Origin: Axinella damicornis
Taxonomy: Eukaryota; Porifera; Demospongiae; Axinellida; Axinellidae
Assembly: GCA_963931865.1 (NCBI GenBank)
Contig: OZ007509.1
Coordinates: forward strand, 1,678,554-1,742,553
Length of the DNA: 64,000 nucleotides
Direction of reading: 5' to 3'
The position numbers and the translations under genes were made by a program. Numbering within the stretch: the stretch's first letter is position 1; each line of letters begins with the position of its first letter. Positions 11,840 through 21,584 of the stretch are shown piece by piece. The notes under the pieces are model-generated. The model did not search any database, had not been told where the DNA came from, and worked only from the letters and a program-made list of their open reading frames with translations.

Positions 11840-13439
11840 TTATTCACAAAATGCATGTTCTTGATTGGAAGGGGTGTGTCCCAGGTACTTGGTTCTCCTC
11901 AGGTTAGTTCTGCTGTTGCTGACAGGGAGGATGGGGTTGGTAAGGTCCAAGGTGGGGTGGGGAGAGTCACAGTTGGCACTGAGGGGGCTCGGGTAGTACT
12001 GGTGGTAGCATACAATGGCTACTAGCAGGCCTGGGAGGGGGGGGGGGGGGGGGGGGGGGGGAGGTGGGAAGTCCAATGGACGATGTCATCCAAATAATTA
12101 GGAGGGTAGTTAGTATACGGTCTTACCTATTACTCCTCCAACTACAACATCTGCCAAAAAAAGTGTGAAAAGCAGTTAAGGTTATAATGGCAAGGCAACC
12201 GGCATTGATCATGACGGTCAACCAGCATTGATGATGACAGTCTACCTTCCCAGTGGTGTTTGTGGTCTTGTATTCGTGATATCCCCACCACGCACGCAGC
12301 CAGGAGGGGCACCACTATGGCTGCACATAGCCGCCAAGCTTGTCCCCTCCCTGCTGGCCGGAAACAGTGCAGCTTCCCACTGAGATAGAGGGAGAGGAAG
12401 CCGAAGCAGGCAAACATCCCTGAGAGGAGGTGTGAGTGAGGGTGTGAGGGTGTGAAGGTGTGAAGATGGATGTCACAAGGGGTGGTCACTCCAATATGCG
12501 CCGCACTTAGAGCTGCGACCGGGGTCACAATTTGTGACCATCCAAAAACTGCCTGTGACCGCAGACTGCTAAACTGCCGGTGACCCTGTGACCGTCGCAA
12601 AAATCCACCGTGACTGCGTGACTTTTTGGTAGTATACGGAGTAATACGGTAAGCCACACCTACATCCGCCGTGTACGGGGTCACAATCCCGGTCACAGCT
12701 CTAAGTACTATATATGCTTATTGGCGTGACCACTCCTTGTGTGAGGATGTGTACATTGAGTATCTGTATGCCTGTGTTTCCTTGCGAGGCTGCAGGCAGG
12801 AGGTGGTAATTAAGTTGCACAGAGTGCATGACAGTGGCTATTAAACACTCTTCTACAGGCACAGATGGACTAGTAAACTACTTAGGACCTGTAGTATATA
12901 GCTCCACCTGATTTTTCTGCAGGGTAAACAGAGACCATTAGCAACTCCTTATCTCCAGTGGGAATCCTGACCTTGGCTATTTACACTTAAGCATTAGCAC
13001 CACCCTGAACCCTTGAGATCAGAGTGGTGTGTGCTTGCAGGGTAGTGGTCTACTGGTGTAAGGGCTATACAGTGGGAGAGTATAGGATCTACTTCTTCAC
13101 TCTTACTGGGAATATGGGACTAGTTCAGCCAAATTGCAAAACTTCAAGTCAAATAGGCCAAAACGTGTCATCATAAGGTAGTCAGCAGCTATTGGACCAC
13201 TTGTGCTGGGGCATACATACAGATGATCCATTGTGTGTAAGAATGACATGGAATTTCACACCAGAATGCCTAACATAGTAACACTGTCTACTGTAGATTG
13301 CATACTTGCATGCACTTGTGGTTGACTGGATTCATAGCTCGTTAGTAGATTCATGAGAACCCATACTAATTTCACACCGTTTTTTGCCAGATTATAAATA
13401 GAAGAGCGTACCTATTACTAGTGTAGTTGCTTCGGCACT

Positions 13440-13479
<40 letters not shown>

Positions 13480-15620
13480 GGCCCCTGCGCAAGGATGACA
13501 CGCAAATTCGTGAAGCGTTCCAAATTTTTTTGATTTATTTGTGTGAAGAACAAGGCCAGTTCTAGCTATTTTGCTTGTTTATGCGGCTGTATATATTACG
13601 TATGAAGGATAACAGCTGGTGTAGTCTAAGCAAAGCCACTGAAGTATAGTCTTCTGTCCAGCCGTCAACGCCACCGGACGTGCATGTCCAGCCGTCCATG
13701 CACACCCACACAACGTCCATGGACGGCTGGACAAAAGACTAGGCTAAGTAGGTGTGATGGGAACAGCTGCTGTGAGGAAACCCCCGTAATGTGAAATATA
13801 ATTGTCTAGTGAACCTCTTTTGCCAAGGTCACAGTGTGGTCACGCAGTCACAGGCAGTTTTCGGGTAGTCACAATTTATAACCCTGGGTTATGACAAGAG
13901 CGCATAAGTAGGTCACATGACCTACTTATGCGCTCTTGGTTATGACCAACCATGTGTATGTGTGTGTTAGTTGGTCCAGCTTTGGGGCTTGGCTTGGTCC
14001 GGCTTCAGTACTTTGTCTAGTGCTAGGCCCGGAGAACCTTGAAGTAGCGCATGGGCCCCCAGTCTTTGAAACTTTGTAGGGGGGAAGCTCCTTGCATTTG
14101 TCCATTGTCCTTGCATACTCTGGGACAATTGATTATCAAACTTGGGCGTAAGGTGCAGCGAGAGGCCACAGACTTACATCCAGTGTGCCCACTGGGAAAG
14201 CTCTTCCTACCCTGCTCCACGTCAGCTGCATCCCCAGAACACTGGAAGTCAAAGGTCATCTCCCCATTTGGAAAGCAACGGTAATAGAAGTCCGGTCTAG
14301 GCCTGAGTAGAGACAGAAATGGATATACGGAGCAGTCTCGTTCACAGACAAGGAATGTCTGGGAATGACCACTTGTGAGAGGTGAGCAATAGCTTTACCT
14401 TCCAATTGCATTTTTCAGTGTGTCAATGACAACACCAGTTATCAGCGTAGAGAGCGACAAACCTGCAGAACAAGGCCGGCAAACAAGAACGGTCTCTGGT
14501 GGTGGACCAACAATAAACACAGAATTCCAGATGGAACCTTGGAAGACTTTCTGAAGCAGTCACTACTTCTGGTCAGAAAAACAACTCTGCATGGGTACCT
14601 CATCATAGTGAAGCTGCAGTGTTAATTAATCCAACAGCTGGTTGTGCAACATAAGCTACTGAGGCTGTTTATCGCCCAAGCATTATTCAATTAGCACTGC
14701 CTAACACACCAGTAGTATGTGGTCCCAGCAAGCACATAATCAGGTGGTGCTAATTGAATTATGCTTAGGTGATAAACAGCCTCAGTGGGGTCTACAGACA
14801 TGAAAGAGATATGAAAGAGTGCAGCTTATTTGATCTGGTGTTGCAAAAATTTGACTGTACCAACATTAGATTTAATGCTATGACTTCAATTAATACTTGT
14901 GTACCAGTGGAAGTCTTCTTCATATTTACATTGCCAGTACCTCATTCCAAGGCCATCTTTTTGTCACTTACAGTACGATTTTTGTTTGTGTGGAAGAGCC
15001 TGGGAACGAGGCTACATTGCCAGCAGAAGTACTCCACAGCCCTCCAAGATAGCAGTGGAGCATAGTTCGGTTTGTGCTTCTGCAATTCCACAGCATGCGA
15101 TGTCACGTGCAAGGCCAATATTGCACACACTGAAAACCTGAACTGTGAGGCATGAACAATTGCTCACCTAAGAGGGCCTGTTGTAGATCGGAGCGGTCCG
15201 CTGTGGCCAGGAAGTGCACAACAACGAACGCAGAGGGCAAACCTACAGAAATACACTTTGGAAAACACTCGACTCAATTGAAAAAGGAACATTAAATTAC
15301 AATATTATTACTTACGATAACTATGGGCGAGGATACGGTGTCCGGCAACAAATGATTCTTGTACCGCCAAAGTTCCTCCTGCTGTATGGTTCTCTGGAAG
15401 GGCCTGGCCTGTTCAAGAATGCTGAGGAAGGAGTTTTAAGATGCACCTTGTACATGCAAGCAGTGAACTACCTAGAAGAATCATATATGGATGCATATTT
15501 ATAGACTAATAATTAACCAAGACATTAATATTATACCAAAGACAGATCCTACCAGAATATTACAAGCAGTACGATTCTGACCACCAACTCTACGAATAGG
15601 GGAGACTTCATCTGCTTCAT
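11840..15620 (-). CDS. PLPP5-like: Phospholipid phosphatase of the PLPP4/PLPP5 type (PAP2 family), 8 exons
   Basis: Membrane enzyme that removes the phosphate from phosphatidic acid and related lipid phosphates. Exons (minus): 15553-15620, 15316-15421, 15168-15255, 14399-14462, 14178-14302, 12246-12419, 12127-12150 and 11840-12030. The frames join exactly into 279 aa (human PLPP5 about 264). All three PAP2 signature motifs are present: C1 as KNAIGRPRP, C2 as KSFPSGHTG, and C3 as [12 protein letters not shown], whose last Asp is supplied by the 24-bp seventh exon. [16 protein letters not shown] matches the family's first loop. The start [20 protein letters not shown] gives the first membrane span. 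The last exon keeps [13 protein letters not shown], then ends in a tail ([20 protein letters not shown]) that overlaps array repeat sequence. Distinguishing PLPP4 from PLPP5 needs a tree. Confidence 0.88.
12028..12062 (+). repeat. About 30-nt G homopolymer forming the pyrimidine tract of the last PLPP exon
   Basis: On the minus strand this reads as a long C run, then CTCCCAG, then the exon that starts at 12030. The homopolymer is therefore directly the polypyrimidine tract of a required 3' splice site. Confidence 0.75.
12476..12739. mobile_element. MITE, CAAGGGGTGGTCACTCC family, copy 1
   Basis: Terminal inverted repeats: CAAGGGGTGGTCACTCCAAT at the left and the complement of it ending CGTGACCACTCCTTG at the right, continued by an inner pair around CTTAGAGCTG and CAGCTCTAAG. 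The middle is rich in GTGACC. It lies in the PLPP intron next to exon 12246-12419. Related copies are at 16352-16593 and 40589-40786. Confidence 0.6.
13392..13400 (+). promoter_or_regulatory. TATA box of the U6 gene
   Basis: TTATAAATA, 21-29 bp before the U6 5' end, the expected spacing for a U6-type pol III promoter. A proximal sequence element should lie near 13360; no consensus is known to me for this lineage. Confidence 0.7.
13421..13528 (+). ncRNA. U6: U6 spliceosomal snRNA
   Basis: From ACATATACTAAAATTGGAAC onward the sequence is essentially the universally conserved U6 core: ACGATACAGAGAAGATTAGC (containing the ACAGAGA box that pairs with the 5' splice site), the AGC catalytic triad region, and GCGCAAGGATGACACGCAAA forming the internal stem-loop. 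It ends CGTTCCAAA plus a T run that serves as the pol III terminator. The 5' stem GTGTAGTTGCTTCGGCACTAC differs from the vertebrate sequence but still pairs. TTATAAATA at 13392-13400 sits about 25 bp upstream, as expected for an external (type 3) pol III promoter. The gene is inside a PLPP intron, on the opposite strand. I infer a functional gene rather than a pseudogene because TATA box, full length and terminator are all present. Confidence 0.93.
13896..13937. repeat. 42-bp perfect palindrome with 2-nt loop (GAGCGCAT family)
   Basis: AAGAGCGCATAAGTAGGTCA, then CA, then the exact complement. It lies in the PLPP intron upstream of U6. The GAGCGCAT ends recur in the hairpins at 34586-34654 and 35051-35088. 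Confidence 0.8.
14657..14787. mobile_element. MITE with GAGGCTGTTTATC inverted repeats
   Basis: ACTGAGGCTGTTTATCGCCC at the left and GGTGATAAACAGCCTCAGT at the right, with the inner arms AATTCAATTAGCA and GCTAATTGAATT also paired. Fragments of one end occur near 20365 and 28020. It lies in the intron between PLPP exons 14399-14462 and 15168-15255. Confidence 0.55.
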
Positions 15621-15808
15621 AATGATTTTAACGTGCCATAGAAACCTCTGCTCTGGAAAGAACTTCCCCACATGCACGTGGCACATGCCATGCATAAGTA
15701 ATCTCTAATAAAAGCCCACCGTTTAATTTCCTCTGGGGCCAGCCCGTCAGCCTCAGGGTTTCGTAGACAGGTACATGTAGGTAGACGGTGTTGGGATCAG
15801 GAGGGACC
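15621..15808. promoter_or_regulatory. Bidirectional promoter PLPP / ACTR1
   Basis: Only 188 bp separate the two start codons, which diverge. Both 5' UTRs and any core promoter must fit here, so the pair probably shares control. No TATA box is evident. Confidence 0.5.
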
Positions 15809-18800
15809 ATGTCGTACGATGTGATTGCCAGCCAGCCCATTGTCATTGACAACGTAAGTGAAAAGTCGGCCAACTGCAGCTGGGGAGGGTGGGTTTACAT
15901 ATCATGTCCACAAGTAAGAAAATTGAATTCGAGCTTGTTTTGAGCTTCAGTTTTGTGCACATGTGAGAAGTGTGCTGTTGTCTCCATTGTTTCTCTTCCT
16001 CTACCCCCTCCAGGGGTCAGGCATCGTCAAGGCAGGGTTTGCAGGAGAGGAGTACCCCAAGGTCCACTTTCCCAGCTAGTGAGTTGTTCGTTGGTTGCTC
16101 TCTGAGATGGAAGGTGTGGTATCGAGACTAGCTCTGGTGACTGAGCTGGCATGCGTCTTGCAACACCTCTTGCAACATCTGATGAACAGAGTGGCCATTG
16201 TGTGAACCAATCAGTGAACAGAATTCAAATCATTCTGTAATCCGATTGGTTGGCATGGTAACATGCAGAATCTGAGCCCCGCCATTCACTGCTGTAGTGG
16301 GTAGTCAGGTATTGGTGTATGGATATCAAATATCTGGCGCTACTGATAGTTCAAGGGGGTGACACTCTGCCATAGTCACAGCTGCGACCGGGGTCAAGAA
16401 ATCATGACCATCATATTTGCACGTTCTTGACTGTTTGACTGCGCTGTATTTCAGCCATTAACCGCTTGACCGCCGATAGTATGCAGAATATGGCATAGGG
16501 GCTCCACCCCTTCCTTAGTATACAGGGTCAAGATTTGCCGATAATCCTGGTCACAGCTGTGACTATAGTGTCTATGGGAGTGTCATCCCCTTGTAGTTGA
16601 TCTAATGTACCTTTCCGTGCGGAGATTGCCGATAGCTGATACCAGTTAAGTCAATATCCAATGATTTTCGGTGAAGCACTGCTGCAGCTCCCAATTAATG
16701 TCCAAGTTACCTATATCCTATTGCAGCCAAATGCTCTGAGCTTTAAGCTAAGGACAGCAACCAAAGTTGATTGAACTCTAACCTTTCATGTAGCATTGGC
16801 CGACCCAAGCATGTGCGGGTGATGGCTGGCGGACTGGAGGGCGACCAGTTCATTGGGCCCAAGGCGGAGGAACACAGAGGCTTACTAAACATCAGATACC
16901 CCATCGAGGTAGGGCAGCAGCTGCTGTAGCTCAGCACTGGCCTCTTCCGTGTCCATTTCCCCCTGCCAGCTTGTAGTATATACTGTAAGAGTGACCTTTG
17001 TACCCTCCCCTCCCCCCCCCCCCCCCCCCCTCTTCCCTAAGCATGGGATTGTAACCGACTGGAATGACATGGAACAGATTTGGAGGGTGAGTGTTCGTAC
17101 TACTATACTGTGTGTGAACGTTTGATACATAGCATGTCTCTTTTGCTCTAGTTCGTTTACTCCAAAGAGCAACTAAAGGCAGCGTCAGAAGATGTAAGTC
17201 TTCCCAGTCTACACTCCCTCTCATCAGTTATCCCATTGTAATGACGTGTCCCCTTCTCTCCTCTCCCCCTACCCTGCACCATCCTCACCCCCTTTCCACA
17301 CCTTCTCCTGTTGTCTTCCTTGCACCTCCTTCTACCTCCCCTCCCCGCCTCCCTCAATATCTCCTCCCCCTCCTGCTTCTCCTCCCTCCTCCCTCCTCCT
17401 CCTCCTCCTCCCTCCCCCCTCCTCCCTCCCTCCTCCCTCCCCCTCCTCCCCCCCACTCCTCCCTCCTCTCTTCCCCCCCCCCCCCCCCCTCCTCCCTCCC
17501 CTTCCCTTCTCCCCCCTCCTCTCTCCCCTTCCCTTCTCCCCCCTCCTCTCTCCCCTTCCCTTCTCCCCCCTCCTCTCTCCCCTTCCCTTCTCCCCCCTCC
17601 TCCCCCTGCTTGCCTCATTCACTCCAATAGCATCCGGTGTTACTAACCGAGGCTCCATTGAATCCCAGGAGAAACAGACAAAAGGCTGCAGAAGTAGGTC
17701 ACATGATCCCTCATCCACATTCAGCAAATACCCGACATCAACATTTTCCGTCATCTACTCCACTAGATATTCTTTGAAACTTTCAACGTTCCTGCTCTAT
17801 ACATCTCAATGCAAGCTGTACTCAGTCTGTGAGTGTACGCATTATAGAGCTAGTATACCCAGTGTACGCAGTATAGCTAGTGTACACAGTATAGAGCTAA
17901 TGTAGTATGTTACCATATAGTGTACCATGTAGTTCCTGCTCTGTATATCTCAGTGCAAGCTGTACTCAGTCTGTGAGTGTTCATAGTGTAGTTACGTTAC
18001 CATATCTGATCTCTGCAGCTACCCCCTGGTAATTTGGGTATGGCAGGCCAGATGACTCTGAGACGAGCACTGACCACAAATGCTCATTTGTTCGTGTTTA
18101 GACTAGGGTTCCAAATGTTCAGATTCTATGAAGGGATTATCTGTCCGATACCAATACCGCTGTGTGATGGGCATATACACAACAATAAACACAGCTGTTA
18201 CATAACTCAGCTCACATTATTGGTACCACAGAACTCCAATAACTGATACTCGATACCATACTACTGCACTGGTATCCGTACAGACACATCAGTAGCAATA
18301 CCAGTATTGGGAGCCCTAGTAGTGACTCTCATGTACTCTTGCTGTGTGTGCAGCTATGCCACAGGTCGGACAACAGGTGTGGTGCTTGATTCAGGGGATG
18401 GGGTCACTCACGCTGTGCCCATCTACGAGGGATTTGCTCTCCCGCACTCCATCATGCGATCGGACGTGGCAGGGAGGGACATCACACGGCACCTGCAGCT
18501 GCTTCTCAGGAGGGAGGGGCACATCTTTAAAACCTCCTCCGAGTTTGAAATTGTCAGACAGATGAAAGAGGTGACTTGCTTGAACAGAGTCTTTGATGGA
18601 GCCCTAGATTAATTAAGGAAGCCGATTAAATCTAGCCTTGTTCCCAGGCTCCACCCAGCTTTTCGTCGCTTGCAGTCTGTACTGCAAGGAATGAAAAGTT
18701 GGGCAGGGGCCCCGGGAACGAGGCTCCCTAGATTGAGTTTAAGTTCTTCTCAACAGCAGAATTATCTTCCAGTGTAGGAATGAGGCTGGCTTGCTAACCA

Positions 18801-21404
18801 CTAGCCTAGTTCCCAGGCCGTTTTGAGAACGAGGCTAGCTAACCACTGGACTTTGCAAAATGTGCAGATCTTAATTAATCCCAGCTTCCATTGACTAGTG
18901 GAGCCGTATGCCTGTACAAGAGTGCATGATGACATCATCGTCATTGCGGCACTGGTATGACCATGATGTCAGCATGCGCTATCCCTCTACCACCTGCTGA
19001 GACCTAATTCTACTCATCCACTGCAGAGCGTCTGCCATGTCACACTGCAACCACAGAAAGACGTAAGACACATCTCCTCTCCCACATACATGTAGGAAGG
19101 AAGCTGACTCTTTCATGCTCTGTGTCACTGTTCTCACTTTCAGGAGCAAATTGATACTGAAGTGCTCTCCTACAAGCTACCAGATGGTTCAACAATCCAG
19201 GTCAGTTGTGGTCCCATTCCCAGACCTGTCCCAAATGTGAACAGATGGGTCTGGGAATGAGACTAGACCAGATGAACACCAATAGTGTTAGCTGTGCACA
19301 TATTCCTGGTGTAGCCTCATCTCAGGGGCCTCTTATGTTCTTGCTTTCTTGGCGGCATATTCGACCTTTGAACCAAGCGAAGCCAAAACACTCGGTTCAA
19401 AAGTTCAGTATGAGATCATTGAAGCAGTGTGGGAGAGGGCTTGGGGGGTGAGGTGGTCAATGCAGCAAACTCTCCTGAGTCATCACCTGGAATGTCTGTC
19501 TACTGGGTAGGTTGGGCGTGCCAGGTTCCGGGCTCCTGAGCTGTTGTTCCACCCCCACCTCATTGGAGAGGAGAGCGAGGGCATCCACGAGGTGAGTCAG
19601 CTGAGAGGACTGACCTTCGTCCTCTGTGTACCTTTTGCAGTGTGTAGACATAACATGCTCACGATGTCAGTGGAGACGTCTCCGATCCCTAAGTGTGCTA
19701 GAATGAAGTGTCACAAAACAATGATCTTTGCAGTGGGTGAAGTGCTGTAGCAAGAGTTCATCTTGTGTGTCTTGACGTGCATGGAGTTAAAGTATTTGGT
19801 CCTTCATGAAGCTAAGCCCATAATTATGTCATGATTGGCTCATATTAGCCTCGTACCCAGGCCCACACGCGGAACGCGGAAGAGGGCCTGGTGACACTTG
19901 GCAAAATTCCCGTATGTGCACAGTCAGCATAACTGCGTAAGCGATTACATTCCTTACTTGGATGCATTCGAAATCACGCGGAAGGTAGCTAAGTCCTTGC
20001 CAAGGAGCGACCAGAGGTGAGTCTTGAAGGCTAGAACAGCGGTTTCATCAAACGGCTACACTTTTCACGGGATAAAGAATGTAATTACTACGCAGTAATT
20101 GGCAATGGACGAACGTGATTCGCCTACCCGAAATCAAGACTGCTGAGCTCAGCACATACGGGAATTTTGCCAAGTGTCACCAGGCCCACTTCCGCGTTTC
20201 GTGTGTGGGCCTGGGAACGAGGCTAGGCTCATATGTGCAGTGTGACAACTGAGCTATTTTGTGGCTTTGTGGAGCATGGTCAGGAACTGCATGTTTGAGA
20301 CATTAATGACATATGAAGCCAAAAGGTGGAGCTAGGCCACTTAAGAGAACTCAGTGGTGAACTACTGTGGCTGTTTATCACCTAAGCAATATACCACATT
20401 AGATCAAAGTGGGTGTGTTTGCAGGCTTTTGCTTCCCTGTTCCACTGAACCATAGTCTTGGTCCCAGACCCAAACCCACCCCAGCACGGATCGCATACTA
20501 GTACTGGGGTGGGTTTGGGTCTGGGACCGAGACTAACTAAACCACTGATAGTACATAGATCCCTAGGCTGCCCCGCCCCCACTCTGTGGTTCCTCTCTGC
20601 ACAGGTGCTGGCCTACTCCATCCAAAAATCAGACCTTGATTTGAGAAAGATCCTCTACTCCAACATAGTGCTGTCTGGAGGATCAACACTCTTCAGAGGT
20701 AACCAGCTGGCTGGAAGGGGATGGTCCACCTCATTCCCAGGCTATGAGGGAGGGAAGGGAAGCACTCACTTCCTTCCCTTGTGGCCTGGGAACAAGGCTA
20801 CAGAATTACCAGGTGATACATATTTAATTTGTGACCAATCAGAAATCAGGAGACAAGATCGTATGTAAATTTGGCCAAGATACCATTCTATCGTACTGTT
20901 ACCAAAATGACACTAATTATGTGGACTGGGCTACTTGCCCGAGGTGGCCAAACTAAACAGGAAGCTCCACCCAACTAATGAGGTACTGCTAGTGCTCCAT
21001 GGTACCTAGCACCTGTACACAATGTTCTCCCCTGCAGGGTTCGGAGATCGGCTGCTGGCAGAGATCAAGAAACTCACTCCTAAGGATATCAAAATCAGAG
21101 TGTGTCGTGTGCAGCCCCTGATCAATATACTTCTGTGATCATTTTGTTGTCTTTTTTTCAGATATCAGCTCCTCAGGACCGACTCTACTCAACATGGATG
21201 GGGTAAGGTCTGAGGCCGAGACAACCCATGGGCATGATCATGGCCATCATGCAACTCAGTGTTTCTGAACTGAATCACTAAGTGTCCATTTCTCTCTTCA
21301 GTGGTTCAATTCTGGCTGCCTTGGATACATTCAAGAAAATGTGGGTCTCGAAACAGGAATACGATGAAAACGGGCAGAGAGCAATCGATCAGAAAACTTT
21401 CTAG
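15809..21404 (+). CDS. ACTR1: Centractin (actin-related protein 1), 15 exons, 375 aa
   Basis: Arp1 forms the short actin-like filament of dynactin, the cofactor of cytoplasmic dynein. Exons: 15809-15853, 16014-16078, 16794-16908, 17042-17086, 17152-17193, 17631-17693, 17767-17828, 18354-18570, 19027-19062, 19144-19200, 19511-19591, 20605-20698, 21038-21099, 21162-21202, 21302-21404; all have GT-AG ends and the frame closes. The start [18 protein letters not shown] is the family N-terminus (human MESYDVIANQPVVIDNGSG). Nucleotide-binding motifs are intact: [31 protein letters not shown] and [17 protein letters not shown]. The end DQKTF matches HRKTF. Similarity to human ACTR1A/B is high along the whole length, and length is near human (376). 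The next gene, TTC1, starts 181 bp downstream on the same strand. Confidence 0.97.
16352..16593. mobile_element. MITE, CAAGGGG family, diverged copy
   Basis: CAAGGGGGTGACACTC at the left is answered by GAGTGTCATCCCCTTG at the right, with inner pair ATAGTCACAGCTG / CAGCTGTGACTAT. It lies in ACTR1 intron 2. End sequence and GTGACC-rich centre relate it to 12476-12739. Confidence 0.6.
17240..17600 (+). repeat. Pyrimidine-rich low-complexity tract
   Basis: C/T-only sequence including a tandem of a 31-bp unit (CTCCTCTCTCCCCTTCCC...) at about 17510-17600. It lies in ACTR1 intron 5, just before exon 6. Long ORFs across it in several frames are composition artefacts. Confidence 0.85.
17929..17985 (+). 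repeat. Partial duplicate of ACTR1 exon 7 inside intron 7
   Basis: GTTCCTGCTCTGTATATCTC and the following bases repeat the last about 45 bp of exon 7 (17767-17828), including the 3' exon end and the donor CAGTCTGTGAGTGT. The reading [14 protein letters not shown] is preserved, but the first part of the exon (IFFETFN) and its acceptor are missing. Short AGTGTACGCAGTATAG-type repeats lie between the two copies. Confidence 0.75.
18633..18725. mobile_element. TAGCCTCGTTCCCAG palindrome element (ACTR1 intron)
   Basis: TAGCCTTGTTCCCAGGCTCC at one end, GGGAACGAGGCT at the other, with the inner arms CAGCTTTTCGTCGCTTGCAG and CTGCAAGGAATGAAAAGTTG. A short hairpin-only copy follows at 18802-18838. Confidence 0.7.
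19846..20225. mobile_element. Long-TIR member of the TAGCCTCG family with 220-bp unique centre
   Basis: TAGCCTCGTACCCAGGCCCA begins arms of about 75 bp that run through GGCCTGGTGACACTTGGCAA and AATTCCCGTATGTGC. The right arm is the complement, ending GGGAACGAGGCTA. The centre (about 19925-20150) is unlike the other copies and has no long ORF. It lies in ACTR1 intron 11. Confidence 0.75.
20453..20534. mobile_element. TAGTCTCGGTCCCAGAC palindrome element
   Basis: TAGTCTTGGTCCCAGACCCA faces TGGGTCTGGGACCGAGACTA with arms of about 35 bp (ACCCAAACCCACCCCAG and complement). This is a sister subfamily with GTC...GAC in place of GCC...GGC. Also in ACTR1 intron 11; another copy is at about 31175-31294. 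Confidence 0.7.
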
Positions 21405-21584
21405 TTGGTTTATGTATAGTTACTGCATAGATTTATTGCCATTATGTTAATGGACCAATCAGATCACTAGCAATTTTATGAAGTGTTTTGTATTGCAAAA
21501 ATTAATTTAACCTTTATGACGTAAAAGGCTTAACTCTTTAAAGGACTAAGGGTTAATTAGTGCTGAAAATGCATAATTTTAACG

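Noticed and set aside
15214..15504. 96-codon plus-strand ORF before ACTR1
   Set aside because: It is the antisense of PLPP exons 15168-15255 and 15316-15421, which match the family on the minus strand.
17157..17905. Several long ORFs rich in Pro/Ser or Gly/Arg
   Set aside because: Pure pyrimidine low-complexity DNA in ACTR1 intron 5; no conserved sequence and different proteins in each frame.
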